Positions 17,404 through 26,996 of a stretch of 64,000 nt of DNA are shown piece by piece (position 1 is the first letter of the stretch; each line of letters begins with the position of its first letter). A model generated the notes under the pieces. The model was given only the letters and a program-made list of their open reading frames with translations. It was not told the DNA's origin and searched no databases. The translations under genes were made by a program, and so were the position numbers. This DNA is from Pseudomonas sp. NKUCC02_KPG. GTDB lineage: Bacteria; Pseudomonadota; Gammaproteobacteria; Pseudomonadales; Pseudomonadaceae. The stretch lies in the NCBI RefSeq assembly GCF_019345465.1, contig NZ_JAHKRC010000016.1, positions 62,001 through 126,000 of the forward strand, in the 5' to 3' direction.

Positions 17404-18374
17404 TGCTCGATCCAGCGCGCAGTTACGATCTGATCGGTGACGTGCATGGCTGTGCTCATACCCTTGAGCACCTGCTGGAGCGTCTGGGCTATCGCAAACT
17501 CGCCGGTATCTGGCGACACCCGCAACGGATGGCGGTGTTCCTGGGTGACATCATTGACCGCGGCCCGCGCATTCGCGAGTCGCTGCATATTGTTTACGAC
17601 ATGGTCAGGTCCGGTCAGGCCCTGTGCCTGATGGGCAACCATGAATTCAACGCGCTGGGCTGGTGCACACCCGCGCCCGTCGCAAGTGGCAGGCAGTTTG
17701 TGCGTGAGCACACCCCGCGCCATGCCCGGCTGATCCACGAAACCCTCGAGCAGTTCGACCAGTACCCTGCTGAATGGCGTGAGTTCGTGCAGTGGTTTTA
17801 TGACATGCCGCTGTTTGTCGACGCCGGGCGTTTCCGGGTGGTGCACGCCTGCTGGGACGCCGAGGTGATTGCCACCTTGCGGGCGCAATACCCCGATGGC
17901 TGTATCGACGAGGCGTTTTTGCAGGCGGCCGGGATGCCGGACAGTTTTGCCAACATGAGCTTCAACCGACTGTTGCGCGGTACGGACATGCGCCTGCCGG
18001 GCGGCATGACCCTGACGGGTGGTGACGGCCTGACGCGGGCATTCTTTCGCACCAAGTTCTGGGAAGACGACCCCAAAACCTACGGCGATATCGTGTTCCA
18101 GCCTGACGCGCTGCCTGATCGCGTGGCGCAACAACCGCTGTCCTCCACCGAGAAGAGCGCCTTGTTGCGCTACGGCATTGATGAGCCGCTGTTGTTTGTC
18201 GGTCACTACTGGCGCAGTGGTCGGCCTGCGCCGATCCGCCCCAACCTGGCGTGCCTGGATTACAGCGCGGTGCTGTACGGCAAGCTGGTGGCATACCGTC
18301 TGGATCAGGAGACCCGGCTCGATCCGAACAAATTCGTATGGGTGAATGTAGATCGCCCAGAGGCCATTCAATGA
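17403..18374 (+). CDS. Calcineurin-like metallophosphoesterase
   Basis: 323 residues. Metal-binding motifs of the PPP-type phosphoesterases are in order: 'DLIGDVHGCAHTLEHLL' (residues ~7-23), 'FLGDIIDRGPRI' (~47-58) and 'LMGNHEFNALGW' (~77-88), with later histidines including 'FVGHYW'. The family covers ApaH-like and protein phosphatases, and the exact substrate cannot be predicted. It lies in the middle of a tightly overlapping nadK-phosphoesterase-glpG run, overlapping each neighbour by 1-4 bases. That arrangement is common in Pseudomonas. Confidence 0.9.
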   Translation: MLDPARSYDLIGDVHGCAHTLEHLLERLGYRKLAGIWRHPQRMAVFLGDIIDRGPRIRESLHIVYDMVRSGQALCLMGNHEFNALGWCTPAPVASGRQFVREHTPRHARLIHETLEQFDQYPAEWREFVQWFYDMPLFVDAGRFRVVHACWDAEVIATLRAQYPDGCIDEAFLQAAGMPDSFANMSFNRLLRGTDMRLPGGMTLTGGDGLTRAFFRTKFWEDDPKTYGDIVFQPDALPDRVAQQPLSSTEKSALLRYGIDEPLLFVGHYWRSGRPAPIRPNLACLDYSAVLYGKLVAYRLDQETRLDPNKFVWVNVDRPEAIQ

Positions 18375-19243
18375 GTGCTGTAGCTGTTTTACGTTTGCCG
18401 CTGTCCGTCGACCTTAGCGGCTTTGTTGCCTTGCTCAGGCGCATGCAGGTCCCGCATCGGGTCAGCGAGGAAGCGGGCGAGCAGGTGTTGTGGGCGCCCG
18501 AGGCCATCGCCGATGATGTGCGCAGTTTGTACCAGCGTTTTCCTGTGGGTGATCCGGAGCACGAACTGCCCATCGTTGAACGTCCGGCGGCCATGCCCCG
18601 GCCGGGTTTTGCCCAGCAACTGCGTGCCAGCCCGGCCACGGCGGTGGTGTTGCTGCTGTGTGTGATCGTGGCTGCAGTGACGCAACTGGGTGATAACCTG
18701 TCGGCCCTGAGCGGGCTGACCTTTCTCGATTTCAGCATTCGAGGCCAGTACATCCAGTTTGTCCCGCTGTCCGACAGCCTGGCGTCGGGGCAGTGGTGGC
18801 GATTGTTCACCCCGATGCTGATTCACTTCGGCTTTCTGCACATTGCCATGAACGGCATGTGGTACTGGGAGCTGGGGCGGCGCATTGAAATGCGCCAGGG
18901 CAGCATCAACCTGATTGGCTTGAGCCTGTTGTTCAGCCTGGTATCCAACTTCGCCCAGTACCTGTTTGGTGGCCCGAGCCTGTTTGGCGGGTTGTCCGGG
19001 GTGTTGTACGGGCTGCTGGGGCATGTCTGGATTTACCAGATGATGGCGCCAAACCCCTTGTATCACCTGCCTCGCGGGGTACTGGTGATGATGCTGGTGT
19101 GGCTGGCGCTGTGCATGTCGGGGCTGGTGTCGATGATCGGTTTTGGCCAGATTGCCAACGCGGCCCATGTGGGCGGTTTGGTGATCGGGTGCCTGACCGG
19201 TTTGCTGGGCGGGCTTTGGGCGCGGCGCAAACAGATGGCTTAA
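18371..19243 (+). CDS. glpG: Rhomboid intramembrane serine protease GlpG
   Basis: 290 residues from the ATG at 18371, which overlaps the preceding stop (ATGA). The frame is open further upstream, but that is phosphoesterase coding sequence in another frame. The cytoplasmic N-terminal domain covers ~1-85 and six transmembrane segments follow. The catalytic serine is S209 in 'GGLSGVLYG' and the histidine is H266 in 'NAAHVGGL'. The oxyanion residues are in 'HFGFLHIAMNGMW' (H157, N161). It cleaves transmembrane substrates within the inner membrane. Confidence 0.94.
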   Translation: MSAVAVLRLPLSVDLSGFVALLRRMQVPHRVSEEAGEQVLWAPEAIADDVRSLYQRFPVGDPEHELPIVERPAAMPRPGFAQQLRASPATAVVLLLCVIVAAVTQLGDNLSALSGLTFLDFSIRGQYIQFVPLSDSLASGQWWRLFTPMLIHFGFLHIAMNGMWYWELGRRIEMRQGSINLIGLSLLFSLVSNFAQYLFGGPSLFGGLSGVLYGLLGHVWIYQMMAPNPLYHLPRGVLVMMLVWLALCMSGLVSMIGFGQIANAAHVGGLVIGCLTGLLGGLWARRKQMA

Positions 19244-19247
19244 TTCT

Positions 19248-19341
19248 GTAGTCGCTGCCGCAGGCGGCGATGGGCTGCGCAGCGGCCCTGCTTTTTTGAA
19301 GGTCCTTTGGACCTTATCGCAGCCTGCGGCAGCGACTACAG
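19248..19341. repeat. Inverted-repeat element, TGTAGTCGCTGCCGCAGGC type
   Basis: The ends are perfect inverted copies (TGTAGTCGCTGCCGCAGGC ... GCCTGCGGCAGCGACTACA). An inner hairpin, AAGGTCCTTTGGACCTT, lies at ~19299-19315. Related at the tips to the TGTAGTCGCTGACGAG family found at 27.0, 40.7 and 54.4 kb. Confidence 0.85.
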
Positions 19342-19368
19342 GTTTACTTTTTAGAGTGGAAACGAACC

Positions 19369-19629
19369 ATGTCCTCTTTCAACGAAATGATTCAAAACAT
19401 CACCCCCGAGATCTATCAGAGCCTGAAACTGGCCGTTGAAATCGGCAAATGGGCAGACGGCAACAAACTCACCGCCGAACAGCGCGAGCTGTCGTTGCAG
19501 GCGATGATTGCCTGGGAAGTGCAGAACCTGCCTGAAGACCAGCGCACCGGTTACATGGGTCCGCAAGAGTGCAGCTCCAAGTCGGCACCAGTGCCTAACA
19601 TCCTGTTCAAGTCGGATGCCATCCATTGA
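19369..19629 (+). CDS. DUF1315 family protein (YeaC-like)
   Basis: 86 residues, a full-length DUF1315 protein (FNEMIQNITPEIYQSLKLAVEIGKW). It is small, soluble and of unknown function. It ends with TTGA overlapping the probable TTG start of the DUF2797 gene, and the trio DUF1315-DUF2797-pepN is conserved in Pseudomonas as far as I recall, which suggests co-transcription. The ATG follows a purine-rich stretch (AGAGTGGAAACGAACC). Confidence 0.88.
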   Translation: MSSFNEMIQNITPEIYQSLKLAVEIGKWADGNKLTAEQRELSLQAMIAWEVQNLPEDQRTGYMGPQECSSKSAPVPNILFKSDAIH

Positions 19630-20456
19630 TTGAGATTGGCCGTGGTGCAATCAGCAAGATGTCGGCAAACCTTGAAACGCCGACCGTTCAGTATGCGTTT
19701 CGTTTGGGCGATACCGAGGTGCCGGTCAATCCGTTGATCGGTACCAAACTGCGTCTGGAATACCTGGGTGAGATCAACTGCACTCACTGCGGGCGCAAGA
19801 CCAAAAAGAGCTTCAGCCAGGGCTACTGCTACCCGTGCATGACCAAGCTGGCGCAATGCGATGTGTGCATCATGAGCCCGGAGCGTTGCCACTACGAGGC
19901 AGGCACTTGCCGTGATCCGTCGTGGGGCGAGCAGTTTTGCATGACCGATCACGTGGTGTATCTGGCCAACTCCTCGGGGATCAAGGTCGGCATCACCCGT
20001 GCCACCCAGTTGCCGACACGCTGGCTCGACCAGGGCGCCAGCCAGGCGCTGCCGATCGTGCGGGTTGCAACCCGTCAGCAATCGGGCTTTGTCGAAGACC
20101 TGTTCCGCTCGCAAGTGGGCGACCGAACCAACTGGCGTGCACTGCTCAAGGGCGATGCCGAGCCTGTTGACCTGAGTGCCGTGCGTGAGCAATTGTTCGA
20201 GAGCTGTGCCGAAGGCATGAAAACCCTGCAGGAGCGTTTTGGCCTGCAAGCGGTCCAACCCTTGTCAAACGTGGAGCCCATTGAGATTCGCTACCCGGTC
20301 GAGCAGTACCCGAGCAAGATCGTCAGCTTCAATCTGGACAAGGATCCGATCGTGGAAGGCACGCTGATGGGGATCAAGGGCCAGTACCTGATCTTTGACA
20401 CAGGCGTGATCAATATTCGCAAATACACGGCCTATCAACTGGCCGTGCATCAGTAA
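19626..20456 (+). CDS. DUF2797 family protein with a cysteine cluster
   Basis: 276 residues if the TTG at 19626 (MIEIGRGAISKM) is used; the ATG at 19659 is the alternative. The TTG overlaps the previous stop, and the conserved-looking 'EIGRGAISKM' lead favours it. Residues ~50-105 hold a metal-site-like Cys cluster (CTHC, CYPC, CDVC, C, C, C). After it comes 'VVYLANSSGIKVGITR' and 'TRWLDQGA', a pattern that resembles the GIY-YIG core (Y-L ... V-G-I-T...R). Function unknown; the nuclease resemblance is my inference. It lies in a probable operon with pepN, 12 bp downstream. Confidence 0.8.
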   Translation: MIEIGRGAISKMSANLETPTVQYAFRLGDTEVPVNPLIGTKLRLEYLGEINCTHCGRKTKKSFSQGYCYPCMTKLAQCDVCIMSPERCHYEAGTCRDPSWGEQFCMTDHVVYLANSSGIKVGITRATQLPTRWLDQGASQALPIVRVATRQQSGFVEDLFRSQVGDRTNWRALLKGDAEPVDLSAVREQLFESCAEGMKTLQERFGLQAVQPLSNVEPIEIRYPVEQYPSKIVSFNLDKDPIVEGTLMGIKGQYLIFDTGVINIRKYTAYQLAVHQ

Positions 20457-20468
20457 AAGGACTCCAGC

Positions 20469-23126
20469 ATGCGCACCGAACAACCGCAAATGATCTACCT
20501 GAAGGACTACCAGGCGCCCGAGTACCTGATCGACGAGACGCACCTGACCTTCGAGTTGTTCGAGGACCACACGCTGGTCCATGCGCAACTGGTGATGCGT
20601 CGCAACCCGGCACGTGGCGCGGGGTTGCCGGCGCTGGTGCTGGACGGTCAGCAGCTTGAGCTGCTGTCGGTCAGCCTCGACGACATCGAACTGGCGGATG
20701 ATGACTATCAGTTGGGCGACAGTCATCTGATCCTGCACCCGACCGCTGAGCAGTTTGTGGTCGACACCAGCGTCAAGATCCACCCCGAGTCCAACACTGC
20801 GCTGGAAGGCCTGTACAAGTCCGGCGGGATGTTCTGCACCCAGTGCGAAGCCGAAGGCTTTCGCAAGATCACCTATTACCTCGATCGTCCCGATGTGATG
20901 AGCAAGTTCACCACCACCGTGGTGGCCGAGCAGCACCGCTATCCGATCCTGTTGTCCAATGGCAACCCGATTGCCAGCGGTCCCGACGAAGACGGTCGGC
21001 ACTGGGCAACCTGGGAAGACCCGTTCATGAAACCGGCCTACCTGTTTGCGCTGGTAGCGGGGGACCTGTGGTGCGTTGAAGACAGCTTCACCACCATGAG
21101 CAATCGCGTGGTTGCACTGCGCATTTATGTCGAGCCGGAAAACATCGATAAATGCCAGCACGCCATGGTCAGCCTGAAAAAGTCCATGGCCTGGGATGAA
21201 GAAACCTACGGTCGTGAATACGATCTGGATATCTTCATGATCGTCGCCGTGAACGACTTCAACATGGGCGCGATGGAGAACAAGGGCCTCAACATCTTCA
21301 ACTCCAGCGCCGTACTGGCCCGCGCCGAGACCGCGACCGATGCCGCTCACCAGCGGGTCGAGGCCATCGTGGCCCACGAGTACTTCCACAACTGGTCGGG
21401 CAACCGCGTGACCTGCCGCGATTGGTTCCAGCTGTCGCTCAAGGAAGGCTTCACGGTGTTCCGTGATTCGCAGTTCTCGGCAGACATGAACTCGCGCACG
21501 GTCAAGCGCATTCAGGACGTGGCCTATCTGCGTACCCACCAGTTCGCTGAAGACGCGGGCCCAATGGCTCACGCGGTACGCCCTGACAGCTTTATCGAAA
21601 TCTCCAACTTCTACACCCTGACCGTTTACGAAAAGGGTTCTGAAGTGGTGCGCATGATCCACACCTTGCTGGGGGCCGAGGGCTTTCGCAAAGGCAGCGA
21701 TCTGTACTTCGAGCGCCATGACGGCCAGGCCGTGACCTGCGATGATTTCATCAAGGCCATGGAAGATGCCAACGGCGCCGACCTGAGCCAGTTCAAACGC
21801 TGGTACAGCCAGGCAGGCACTCCGCGTCTTGCCGTCAGCGAACACTACGATGCCGCGCAGAAAACCTACAGCCTGACCTTTGCCCAAAGCTGCCCGGCCA
21901 CCCCGGACAAGGTCGAAAAACTGCCGTTCGTGATTCCGGTCGAGCTGGGCCTGTTGAACGCCCAGGGCACTGAAATTGCCCTGCAACTGGCGGGCGAATC
22001 AACTGCCGTGGGCACCAGCCGCGTACTGTCGGTGACTGAGGCCGAGCAGACGTTCACGTTTGTCGGTATCAACGAAAAGCCGTTGCCATCGTTGCTGCGC
22101 GGTTTCTCGGCACCGGTGAAACTGAGTTTTGCCTACAGCCGCGACCAACTGATGTTCCTGATGCAGCACGATACCGACGGCTTCAACCGCTGGGATGCAG
22201 GCCAGCAACTGTCGGTGCACGTGCTGCAGGAATTGATTGGGCAACATCAGCGCGGTGAAGCACTGGTGATGGATTCGCGTCTGGTAGAAGCCTTGCGCAG
22301 TGTGCTGGGCAATCAGGCGCTGGATCAGGCCATGGTCGCTGAAATGCTGTCGTTGCCGGGCGAAGCCTACCTGACTGAAATCAGCGACGTGGCGGACGTT
22401 GAAGCGATCCACATCGCTCGTGAGTTCGCTCGCAAGCAACTGGCCGACAGCCTGTTCGACGGTTTGTGGGCCCGCTACAAGACTAACCGTGAAGTGTCGA
22501 AAGTCACGCCATACGTGGCTGAAGCCGAACACTTCGCCCGTCGTGCGCTGCAAAACATTGCGCTGTCTTACCTGATGCTTGCCGGTAAGCCAGAGGTGCT
22601 GGCGGCGGCTCTGGAGCAGTTCGAGCACAGCGACAACATGACCGAGCGCCTGACGGCGCTGGCGGTACTGGTCAACTCGCCTTACGAGGCTGAAAAAGCC
22701 GCGGCGCTGGTCAGCTTTGCCGAGCACTTCAAGGACAATCCACTGGTCATGGATCAGTGGTTCAGCGTTCAGGCCGGCAGCACCCTGCCGGGTGGCCTGC
22801 AGCGTGTGCGGGAGTTGATGGAACACCCGGCATTCAACCTCAAGAACCCGAATAAAGTGCGTGCTCTGGTGGGTGCGTTTGCCGGACAGAACCTGATCAA
22901 CTTCCATGCCGCGGATGGCTCGGGCTATCGCTTCCTGGCGGACCTGGTGATCCAGCTCAACGGCTTCAATCCGCAGATTGCATCGCGGCAACTGGCGCCG
23001 TTGACCCGCTGGCGCAAATACGACGGCGCCCGTCAGGCGCTGATGAAAGCGGAACTGGAACGCATCCGCAATTCGGGCGAGCTGTCCAGCGACGTGTTTG
23101 AAGTGGTGAGCAAAAGCCTGGCGTAA
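20469..23126 (+). CDS. pepN: Aminopeptidase N
   Basis: 885 residues, the size of E. coli PepN. M1 metallopeptidase motifs: the GAMEN exopeptidase motif in 'FNMGAMENKGLN' and the zinc site H303-E-Y-F-H307 with E326 in 'LKEGFTVF'. It removes N-terminal residues from peptides in the cytoplasm. AAAAGGA precedes the ATG by ~8 bases, and the gene follows the DUF2797 gene with a 12-bp gap. A REP pair and a strong bidirectional hairpin follow the stop. No irregularity seen. Confidence 0.96.
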   Translation: MRTEQPQMIYLKDYQAPEYLIDETHLTFELFEDHTLVHAQLVMRRNPARGAGLPALVLDGQQLELLSVSLDDIELADDDYQLGDSHLILHPTAEQFVVDTSVKIHPESNTALEGLYKSGGMFCTQCEAEGFRKITYYLDRPDVMSKFTTTVVAEQHRYPILLSNGNPIASGPDEDGRHWATWEDPFMKPAYLFALVAGDLWCVEDSFTTMSNRVVALRIYVEPENIDKCQHAMVSLKKSMAWDEETYGREYDLDIFMIVAVNDFNMGAMENKGLNIFNSSAVLARAETATDAAHQRVEAIVAHEYFHNWSGNRVTCRDWFQLSLKEGFTVFRDSQFSADMNSRTVKRIQDVAYLRTHQFAEDAGPMAHAVRPDSFIEISNFYTLTVYEKGSEVVRMIHTLLGAEGFRKGSDLYFERHDGQAVTCDDFIKAMEDANGADLSQFKRWYSQAGTPRLAVSEHYDAAQKTYSLTFAQSCPATPDKVEKLPFVIPVELGLLNAQGTEIALQLAGESTAVGTSRVLSVTEAEQTFTFVGINEKPLPSLLRGFSAPVKLSFAYSRDQLMFLMQHDTDGFNRWDAGQQLSVHVLQELIGQHQRGEALVMDSRLVEALRSVLGNQALDQAMVAEMLSLPGEAYLTEISDVADVEAIHIAREFARKQLADSLFDGLWARYKTNREVSKVTPYVAEAEHFARRALQNIALSYLMLAGKPEVLAAALEQFEHSDNMTERLTALAVLVNSPYEAEKAAALVSFAEHFKDNPLVMDQWFSVQAGSTLPGGLQRVRELMEHPAFNLKNPNKVRALVGAFAGQNLINFHAADGSGYRFLADLVIQLNGFNPQIASRQLAPLTRWRKYDGARQALMKAELERIRNSGELSSDVFEVVSKSLA

Positions 23127-23143
23127 ACCTGTTCACTTTCAAA

Positions 23144-23243
23144 TGTGGGAGCGGGTTTGCTCGCGATGGTCGTTAACGAAGACGCGTATTGGCTGAGTAA
23201 ATACGGTGTTCTGGAGTCCATCGCGAGCAAGCCCGCTCCCACA
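23144..23243. repeat. REP pair after pepN
   Basis: TGTGGGAGCGGGTTTGCTCGCGA and the inverted TCGCGAGCAAGCCCGCTCCCACA with ~55 bases between. Confidence 0.9.
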
Positions 23244-23280
23244 GAGGCGCAAATCGCTCAAGTGAACAACCGTGGTCTTG

Positions 23281-23318
23281 AAAAAGGCGCTGCCCGAGTG
23301 ATCGGGCAGCGCCTTTTT
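23281..23318. terminator. Bidirectional rho-independent terminator
   Basis: AAAAAGGCGCTGCCCGA, loop GTGA, TCGGGCAGCGCCTTTTT: a perfect 17-bp stem with A/T tails on both strands. It serves pepN and the convergent phosphodiesterase gene, whose stop codon touches its edge. Confidence 0.92.
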
Positions 23319-24541
23319 CATGGCGTCGACTTTTGCTCTTGCAGGGTTACCAGGCGCGATACCGGTACCCCGTTAAACACCAGCGTGTAGTTGATGGGCC
23401 CCTTCAACGCCTGGATATCGTTATCGACATAGGAATGTTCATGGTCGGTGAGCCGGGCGATGGGCTGGCCGTCGCGGTAAATCTGCACGGGCTTGCCAGT
23501 CGGGGTTTCTGTGCGCCAGGACAGGTTGACCTGGGTGCGATCGGGTTGTTGCTGCGCAGTGAGCTGTCTGACACCCAGGGGCCCGATCAGGGGCAGGCCA
23601 TCCATTGTGTAACGGGTCAGGTCCGGTTTGACGCCAAGCCAGGCCAGCACGGTGGGGGTGATGTCCGCCTGGCTGGCAAAACCGTACAGGCCCTTGAAAT
23701 CGGGGTTCAGGGGTTTGCCGATGGGGGCCGTCAGTTGTGCGTTGCCTTTCTTGTTCATGGCGATAAAGGTGGTTTTTTCGCTCAGGGTTTGCTCGCCGTG
23801 GTCCTTGCCTTCAGGCAAGTGCCTGCCGTGATCGGGCAACACGATCACCAGCCAGTCTTCTTCGGGATGGGCTTTCTCACGGCGTTGGAGGGCCCGGAGT
23901 ATCTGCCCGACCTGGGCATCTACGGTCTGAATCGCCTGTTGATACTCGGGTGTGAAGCCGAGTCGGTGGCCGGTGATATCGGGTTCATCGAAGTGGGCGT
24001 ACAGCAGATCGGGCTGGCCGTTTTCCAGTTCATGACTGACGTTGTCGACGACGCACGGATCAACCCCCGAGCACTTGAAAGCCAGGTCGATGTAGCCCTG
24101 GGCAATATCCTCGGTGAAGTTTTCGTGGATCACGTTCCAGCTCACGATGCTGGCCGTCTTGCGGTCAGGGAAGGCCAGCTTGAGCTGTTTGAACAGGCTG
24201 GGCGCCTGATTGCGCAGGGCCTCGTCATTGGCGTTGACCTGATGGCGGTCAACCCAACTGCCGGTAAGGATGGTTGTCCAGCCCGGGCCACTGACCGTGG
24301 GCTGCTGGGTGGAGGTACCCAGTACCCCGCCGGTGTAGCTTTTGTACAGGTGCAAGCGGGCAATAGTGGGCGCCTTGCCCTGTTGAATGGCCTGTTGCAG
24401 CTTTTCGTACTGCATGCCATCCACGCCGATGAGCAAGGCCTTGTGGGTTTTGAGGGTGGGGGTGTCGGCAGCAGGGGCTGCCAGTGCCGTGAATGTGAGG
24501 CTCAGACAGACCGTAATCAGGGCACACCTTAGTAACATCAT
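23318..24541 (-). CDS. Secreted alkaline-phosphatase-superfamily phosphodiesterase
   Basis: 407 residues from the ATG at 24541, chosen because GGAGG lies 5 bases upstream. A signal peptide covers ~1-23 (LTFTALAAPAA). The core matches the type I phosphodiesterase/nucleotide pyrophosphatase branch: 'ALLIGVDGMQYEKL', a threonine nucleophile in 'SGPGWTTILTGSW', 'YAHFDEPDITGH' and 'VLPDHGRH' supplying the metal ligands. The last ~80 residues look like a small beta domain. It would act in the periplasm or outside the cell on phosphodiesters. The natural substrate is unknown. Confidence 0.85.
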   Translation of the reverse strand: MMLLRCALITVCLSLTFTALAAPAADTPTLKTHKALLIGVDGMQYEKLQQAIQQGKAPTIARLHLYKSYTGGVLGTSTQQPTVSGPGWTTILTGSWVDRHQVNANDEALRNQAPSLFKQLKLAFPDRKTASIVSWNVIHENFTEDIAQGYIDLAFKCSGVDPCVVDNVSHELENGQPDLLYAHFDEPDITGHRLGFTPEYQQAIQTVDAQVGQILRALQRREKAHPEEDWLVIVLPDHGRHLPEGKDHGEQTLSEKTTFIAMNKKGNAQLTAPIGKPLNPDFKGLYGFASQADITPTVLAWLGVKPDLTRYTMDGLPLIGPLGVRQLTAQQQPDRTQVNLSWRTETPTGKPVQIYRDGQPIARLTDHEHSYVDNDIQALKGPINYTLVFNGVPVSRLVTLQEQKSTP

Positions 24542-24652
24542 GCTCACCTCCGTGACGTGGATGGTCATCGCTTACATCAGCTTAGTCCTTCTGGTGAGCT
24601 GGCTTGCCTGCGATTCAGACGCTGCGGTCTGGCAGGCAGGCTGGGTTGATGC

Positions 24653-24677
24653 CATCGCGAGCAAGCCCGCTCCCACA
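24653..24677. repeat. REP half-element
   Basis: CATCGCGAGCAAGCCCGCTCCCACA without a well-conserved partner. A degenerate partner may be GCTGGCTTGCCTGCGA near 24597-24613. Confidence 0.7.
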
Positions 24678-24701
24678 AAACAAACACAGTTTTGTGCAGG
24701 T

Positions 24702-26816
24702 TTAGAACTTCCAGCTGACCGATGCCGTGACGTTTCGCGGTGCGCCAAAGTTACTCTGGCCGTAACGAACGCTTTGCAGGTATTTCTCGTTGGTCAGGTT
24801 GTCCAGGTTGAGCTGGGTGCTCCAGTGCGGATCAATGTCGTAGCTGGTCATCAAGCCCACCAGCGCATAAGCGGCCTGGTTGGCGGCAGGGGCGTCGTCG
24901 TTCTCGATTTTGCTCTGCCATTTGAGGCTGCCGCCGACCTTGACCTTCGGCGCCATCGGCAATCTGTAGGTCATGGAGGAGGTCAGGGCATTGCGCGGGA
25001 TAAATTTACGTCCGCGCTGGTTGTCGGCATCGGTGATGTAGACATAGGTATAGCCGCCGCTGATTTGCAGACCCGGGGCCAATTCCCCCGAAGCTTCAAG
25101 CTCCAGGCCGCTGCTTTTGTACGACATGCCGTCATACAGGTAGCCGCCCAGCGCAGAGTCAAAGCCAGCATAAGTGGCGACGTTGTCCTGTTTGGTGTGG
25201 AACACCGCAGCCGAAACGTCCAGTCGCTTGTCCAGCAAATGCCCCTTGATTCCAGCCTCGTAGCTTTTGCCTTCCAGGGGTTCCAGTACCTGGCCCTGGG
25301 TGTTGAGGTAGTACTGCGGATTGAAGATCCTGGTGTAGCTGGCATACAGCGAATACTGCGGGGTGAGGTCGTAGACCAGGCCTGCGTATGGCGTGACCTT
25401 GCCATGAATCCTCACGTTGCGGCCCGATCCGTAGTTTTCGCCGTCGCTGTCGGCACTGAGCATGCGTGCCCCGGTGATCAGGTGCAGGTCGTCGGTCAGG
25501 CTGAAGCGGGCACCGGCGTAGAGGCTTTTCTGGCGGTCCGTGTAGTTGGAGGTTCCGTCGGCATTGGCGATGTTGTAGGTGGGCTTGGGGAGGCTGCCGT
25601 TGAGGGCATCTTCCAGCGACACCGGGGTGTAGTACGACGCGCTGCCGTACAGCGACGCCTCCTGGGTGCGCGAGCGTGCCACGTTGGCGCCGAAGGTCAG
25701 TTGGTGCTCGCGGCCACCCAGGCTGAAAGGGCCGCTGAACGACAGGTCGCCATCCAGCTCGCGGGTCTTGCCCTTGTATTTGGAAGCCAGGCCCGTGTAG
25801 CCAGTGGTCGAGCCATTGTCGCCATAAATGTAGAACATGTCGGTGTCTTCGCGGTGCTCCATGGCCGTCAGGGTCAGCGTTGACTTCCAGTCATTGACAA
25901 AGCGGTGCTGCCACTCGGCAAAGGCCCGGGTGGTGCGTACATCCCAGTACACCCAGGGTTGGGCAATGTTGGAGGAGGTGCTGCTGTAGTGCACCGCATT
26001 GCCATTGCTGTCGGTGAGTGGCAACGCGCCCCAGCTGGCACCGTTGGCGTCGCTTTTCTGGTCTTCGTAACCGACGGTCAGGGTATCGTCGTCGGTCAGG
26101 TCGAAAGCCAGCATGCCACTGAAAATGTTCTTTTCCCGGGAATAGCGGTCCAGATAGGAATTGCCCACTTCGTTGGCATAGATCACACGCCCGCGCACAT
26201 TGCCCGAGTCGGTCAGCGGCCCGGAAACATCCAGGTCGACCCTGCGCTTGTCCCAGGAACCGGCGCTGACGCTGACCTTGGCTTGCGGCTCATACGTGGG
26301 GCGCTTGCGAATGAAGTTGACCGTGGCAGAAGGGTTGCCGGCGCCCGTCATCAGGCCGTTGGCACCGTGCAAAACGTCTACTTGCTCGTAGGGTGCGGTG
26401 TCGATATCGCCCACCAGCACGCCGCCGGTAAGCCCCATGCCCATACCGTCGTACTGGAAATTGGTGATATCAAAACCGCGGGCGGTGAAGTACGTGCGGT
26501 CGGTCTCGACCTTCTGCACGTTCACCCCCGGAGTGCTCTCCAGCACATCGCGAATGCTGTTGAGCTGAAAGTCATCCAGTTGCTCACGCTTGATACTGGT
26601 AATGCCCTGGGGCGTTTGCCCGGCGGTGAGGTTCAAGCGTGTCGTCGTGGCACTCGGCTTGGCCTGATAGCCCTGTGGGGCCTCATCGCTGTCTGCCGTT
26701 GAGGTGATGCTGGTGGACGGCAGATTCAGGGTGTTTTCATCGGCCAGGGCAGTATTGCAAATACTCAAGGCGAGCAGCGTGAGGGCTGACGCGGGCAGGG
26801 TGAACAGTGGGCGCAT
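24702..26816 (-). CDS. TonB-dependent siderophore receptor (no signalling domain)
   Basis: 704 residues: signal peptide ~1-25, plug domain ~50-165 (QGITSIKREQLDDFQLNSIRDVL...), then a 22-strand barrel ending in the outer-membrane sorting residue (SVSWKF, final Phe). There is no N-terminal STN domain, so it transports but does not signal through FecR. The plug resembles ferric hydroxamate/coprogen receptors (FhuE/FoxA-like), but the ligand cannot be fixed. A Fur-like box lies 65 bp upstream. It stands alone; no siderophore biosynthesis genes are near, so it probably takes up a foreign siderophore. Confidence 0.9.
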   Translation of the reverse strand: MRPLFTLPASALTLLALSICNTALADENTLNLPSTSITSTADSDEAPQGYQAKPSATTTRLNLTAGQTPQGITSIKREQLDDFQLNSIRDVLESTPGVNVQKVETDRTYFTARGFDITNFQYDGMGMGLTGGVLVGDIDTAPYEQVDVLHGANGLMTGAGNPSATVNFIRKRPTYEPQAKVSVSAGSWDKRRVDLDVSGPLTDSGNVRGRVIYANEVGNSYLDRYSREKNIFSGMLAFDLTDDDTLTVGYEDQKSDANGASWGALPLTDSNGNAVHYSSTSSNIAQPWVYWDVRTTRAFAEWQHRFVNDWKSTLTLTAMEHREDTDMFYIYGDNGSTTGYTGLASKYKGKTRELDGDLSFSGPFSLGGREHQLTFGANVARSRTQEASLYGSASYYTPVSLEDALNGSLPKPTYNIANADGTSNYTDRQKSLYAGARFSLTDDLHLITGARMLSADSDGENYGSGRNVRIHGKVTPYAGLVYDLTPQYSLYASYTRIFNPQYYLNTQGQVLEPLEGKSYEAGIKGHLLDKRLDVSAAVFHTKQDNVATYAGFDSALGGYLYDGMSYKSSGLELEASGELAPGLQISGGYTYVYITDADNQRGRKFIPRNALTSSMTYRLPMAPKVKVGGSLKWQSKIENDDAPAANQAAYALVGLMTSYDIDPHWSTQLNLDNLTNEKYLQSVRYGQSNFGAPRNVTASVSWKF

Positions 26817-26879
26817 GATCTGCGAATACTCCGGACGGGAACTGCGTAAACGAGAATTGGTTACAAAGCTTTACATTTG

Positions 26880-26900
26880 TATTAATGATAATCAATTCTA
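26880..26900 (-). promoter_or_regulatory. Putative Fur box for the siderophore receptor
   Basis: TTAATGATAATCAATTCTA matches the central AATGATAATCA of the Fur consensus, ~65 bp before the receptor start in an AT-rich promoter region. Confidence 0.7.
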
Positions 26901-26996
26901 TTTATCAATCTTTATTATTCGTATTTGTGCGCCCGCGCGGTTTACCGTTTTCGATCGCAGATCGGCTAAGGGCAGATTCTGTATTTACATGGGGTG

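Noticed and set aside
20265..21986. 573-codon minus-strand open frame inside pepN
   Set aside because: Antisense shadow from high-GC codon bias; pepN is certain on the other strand.
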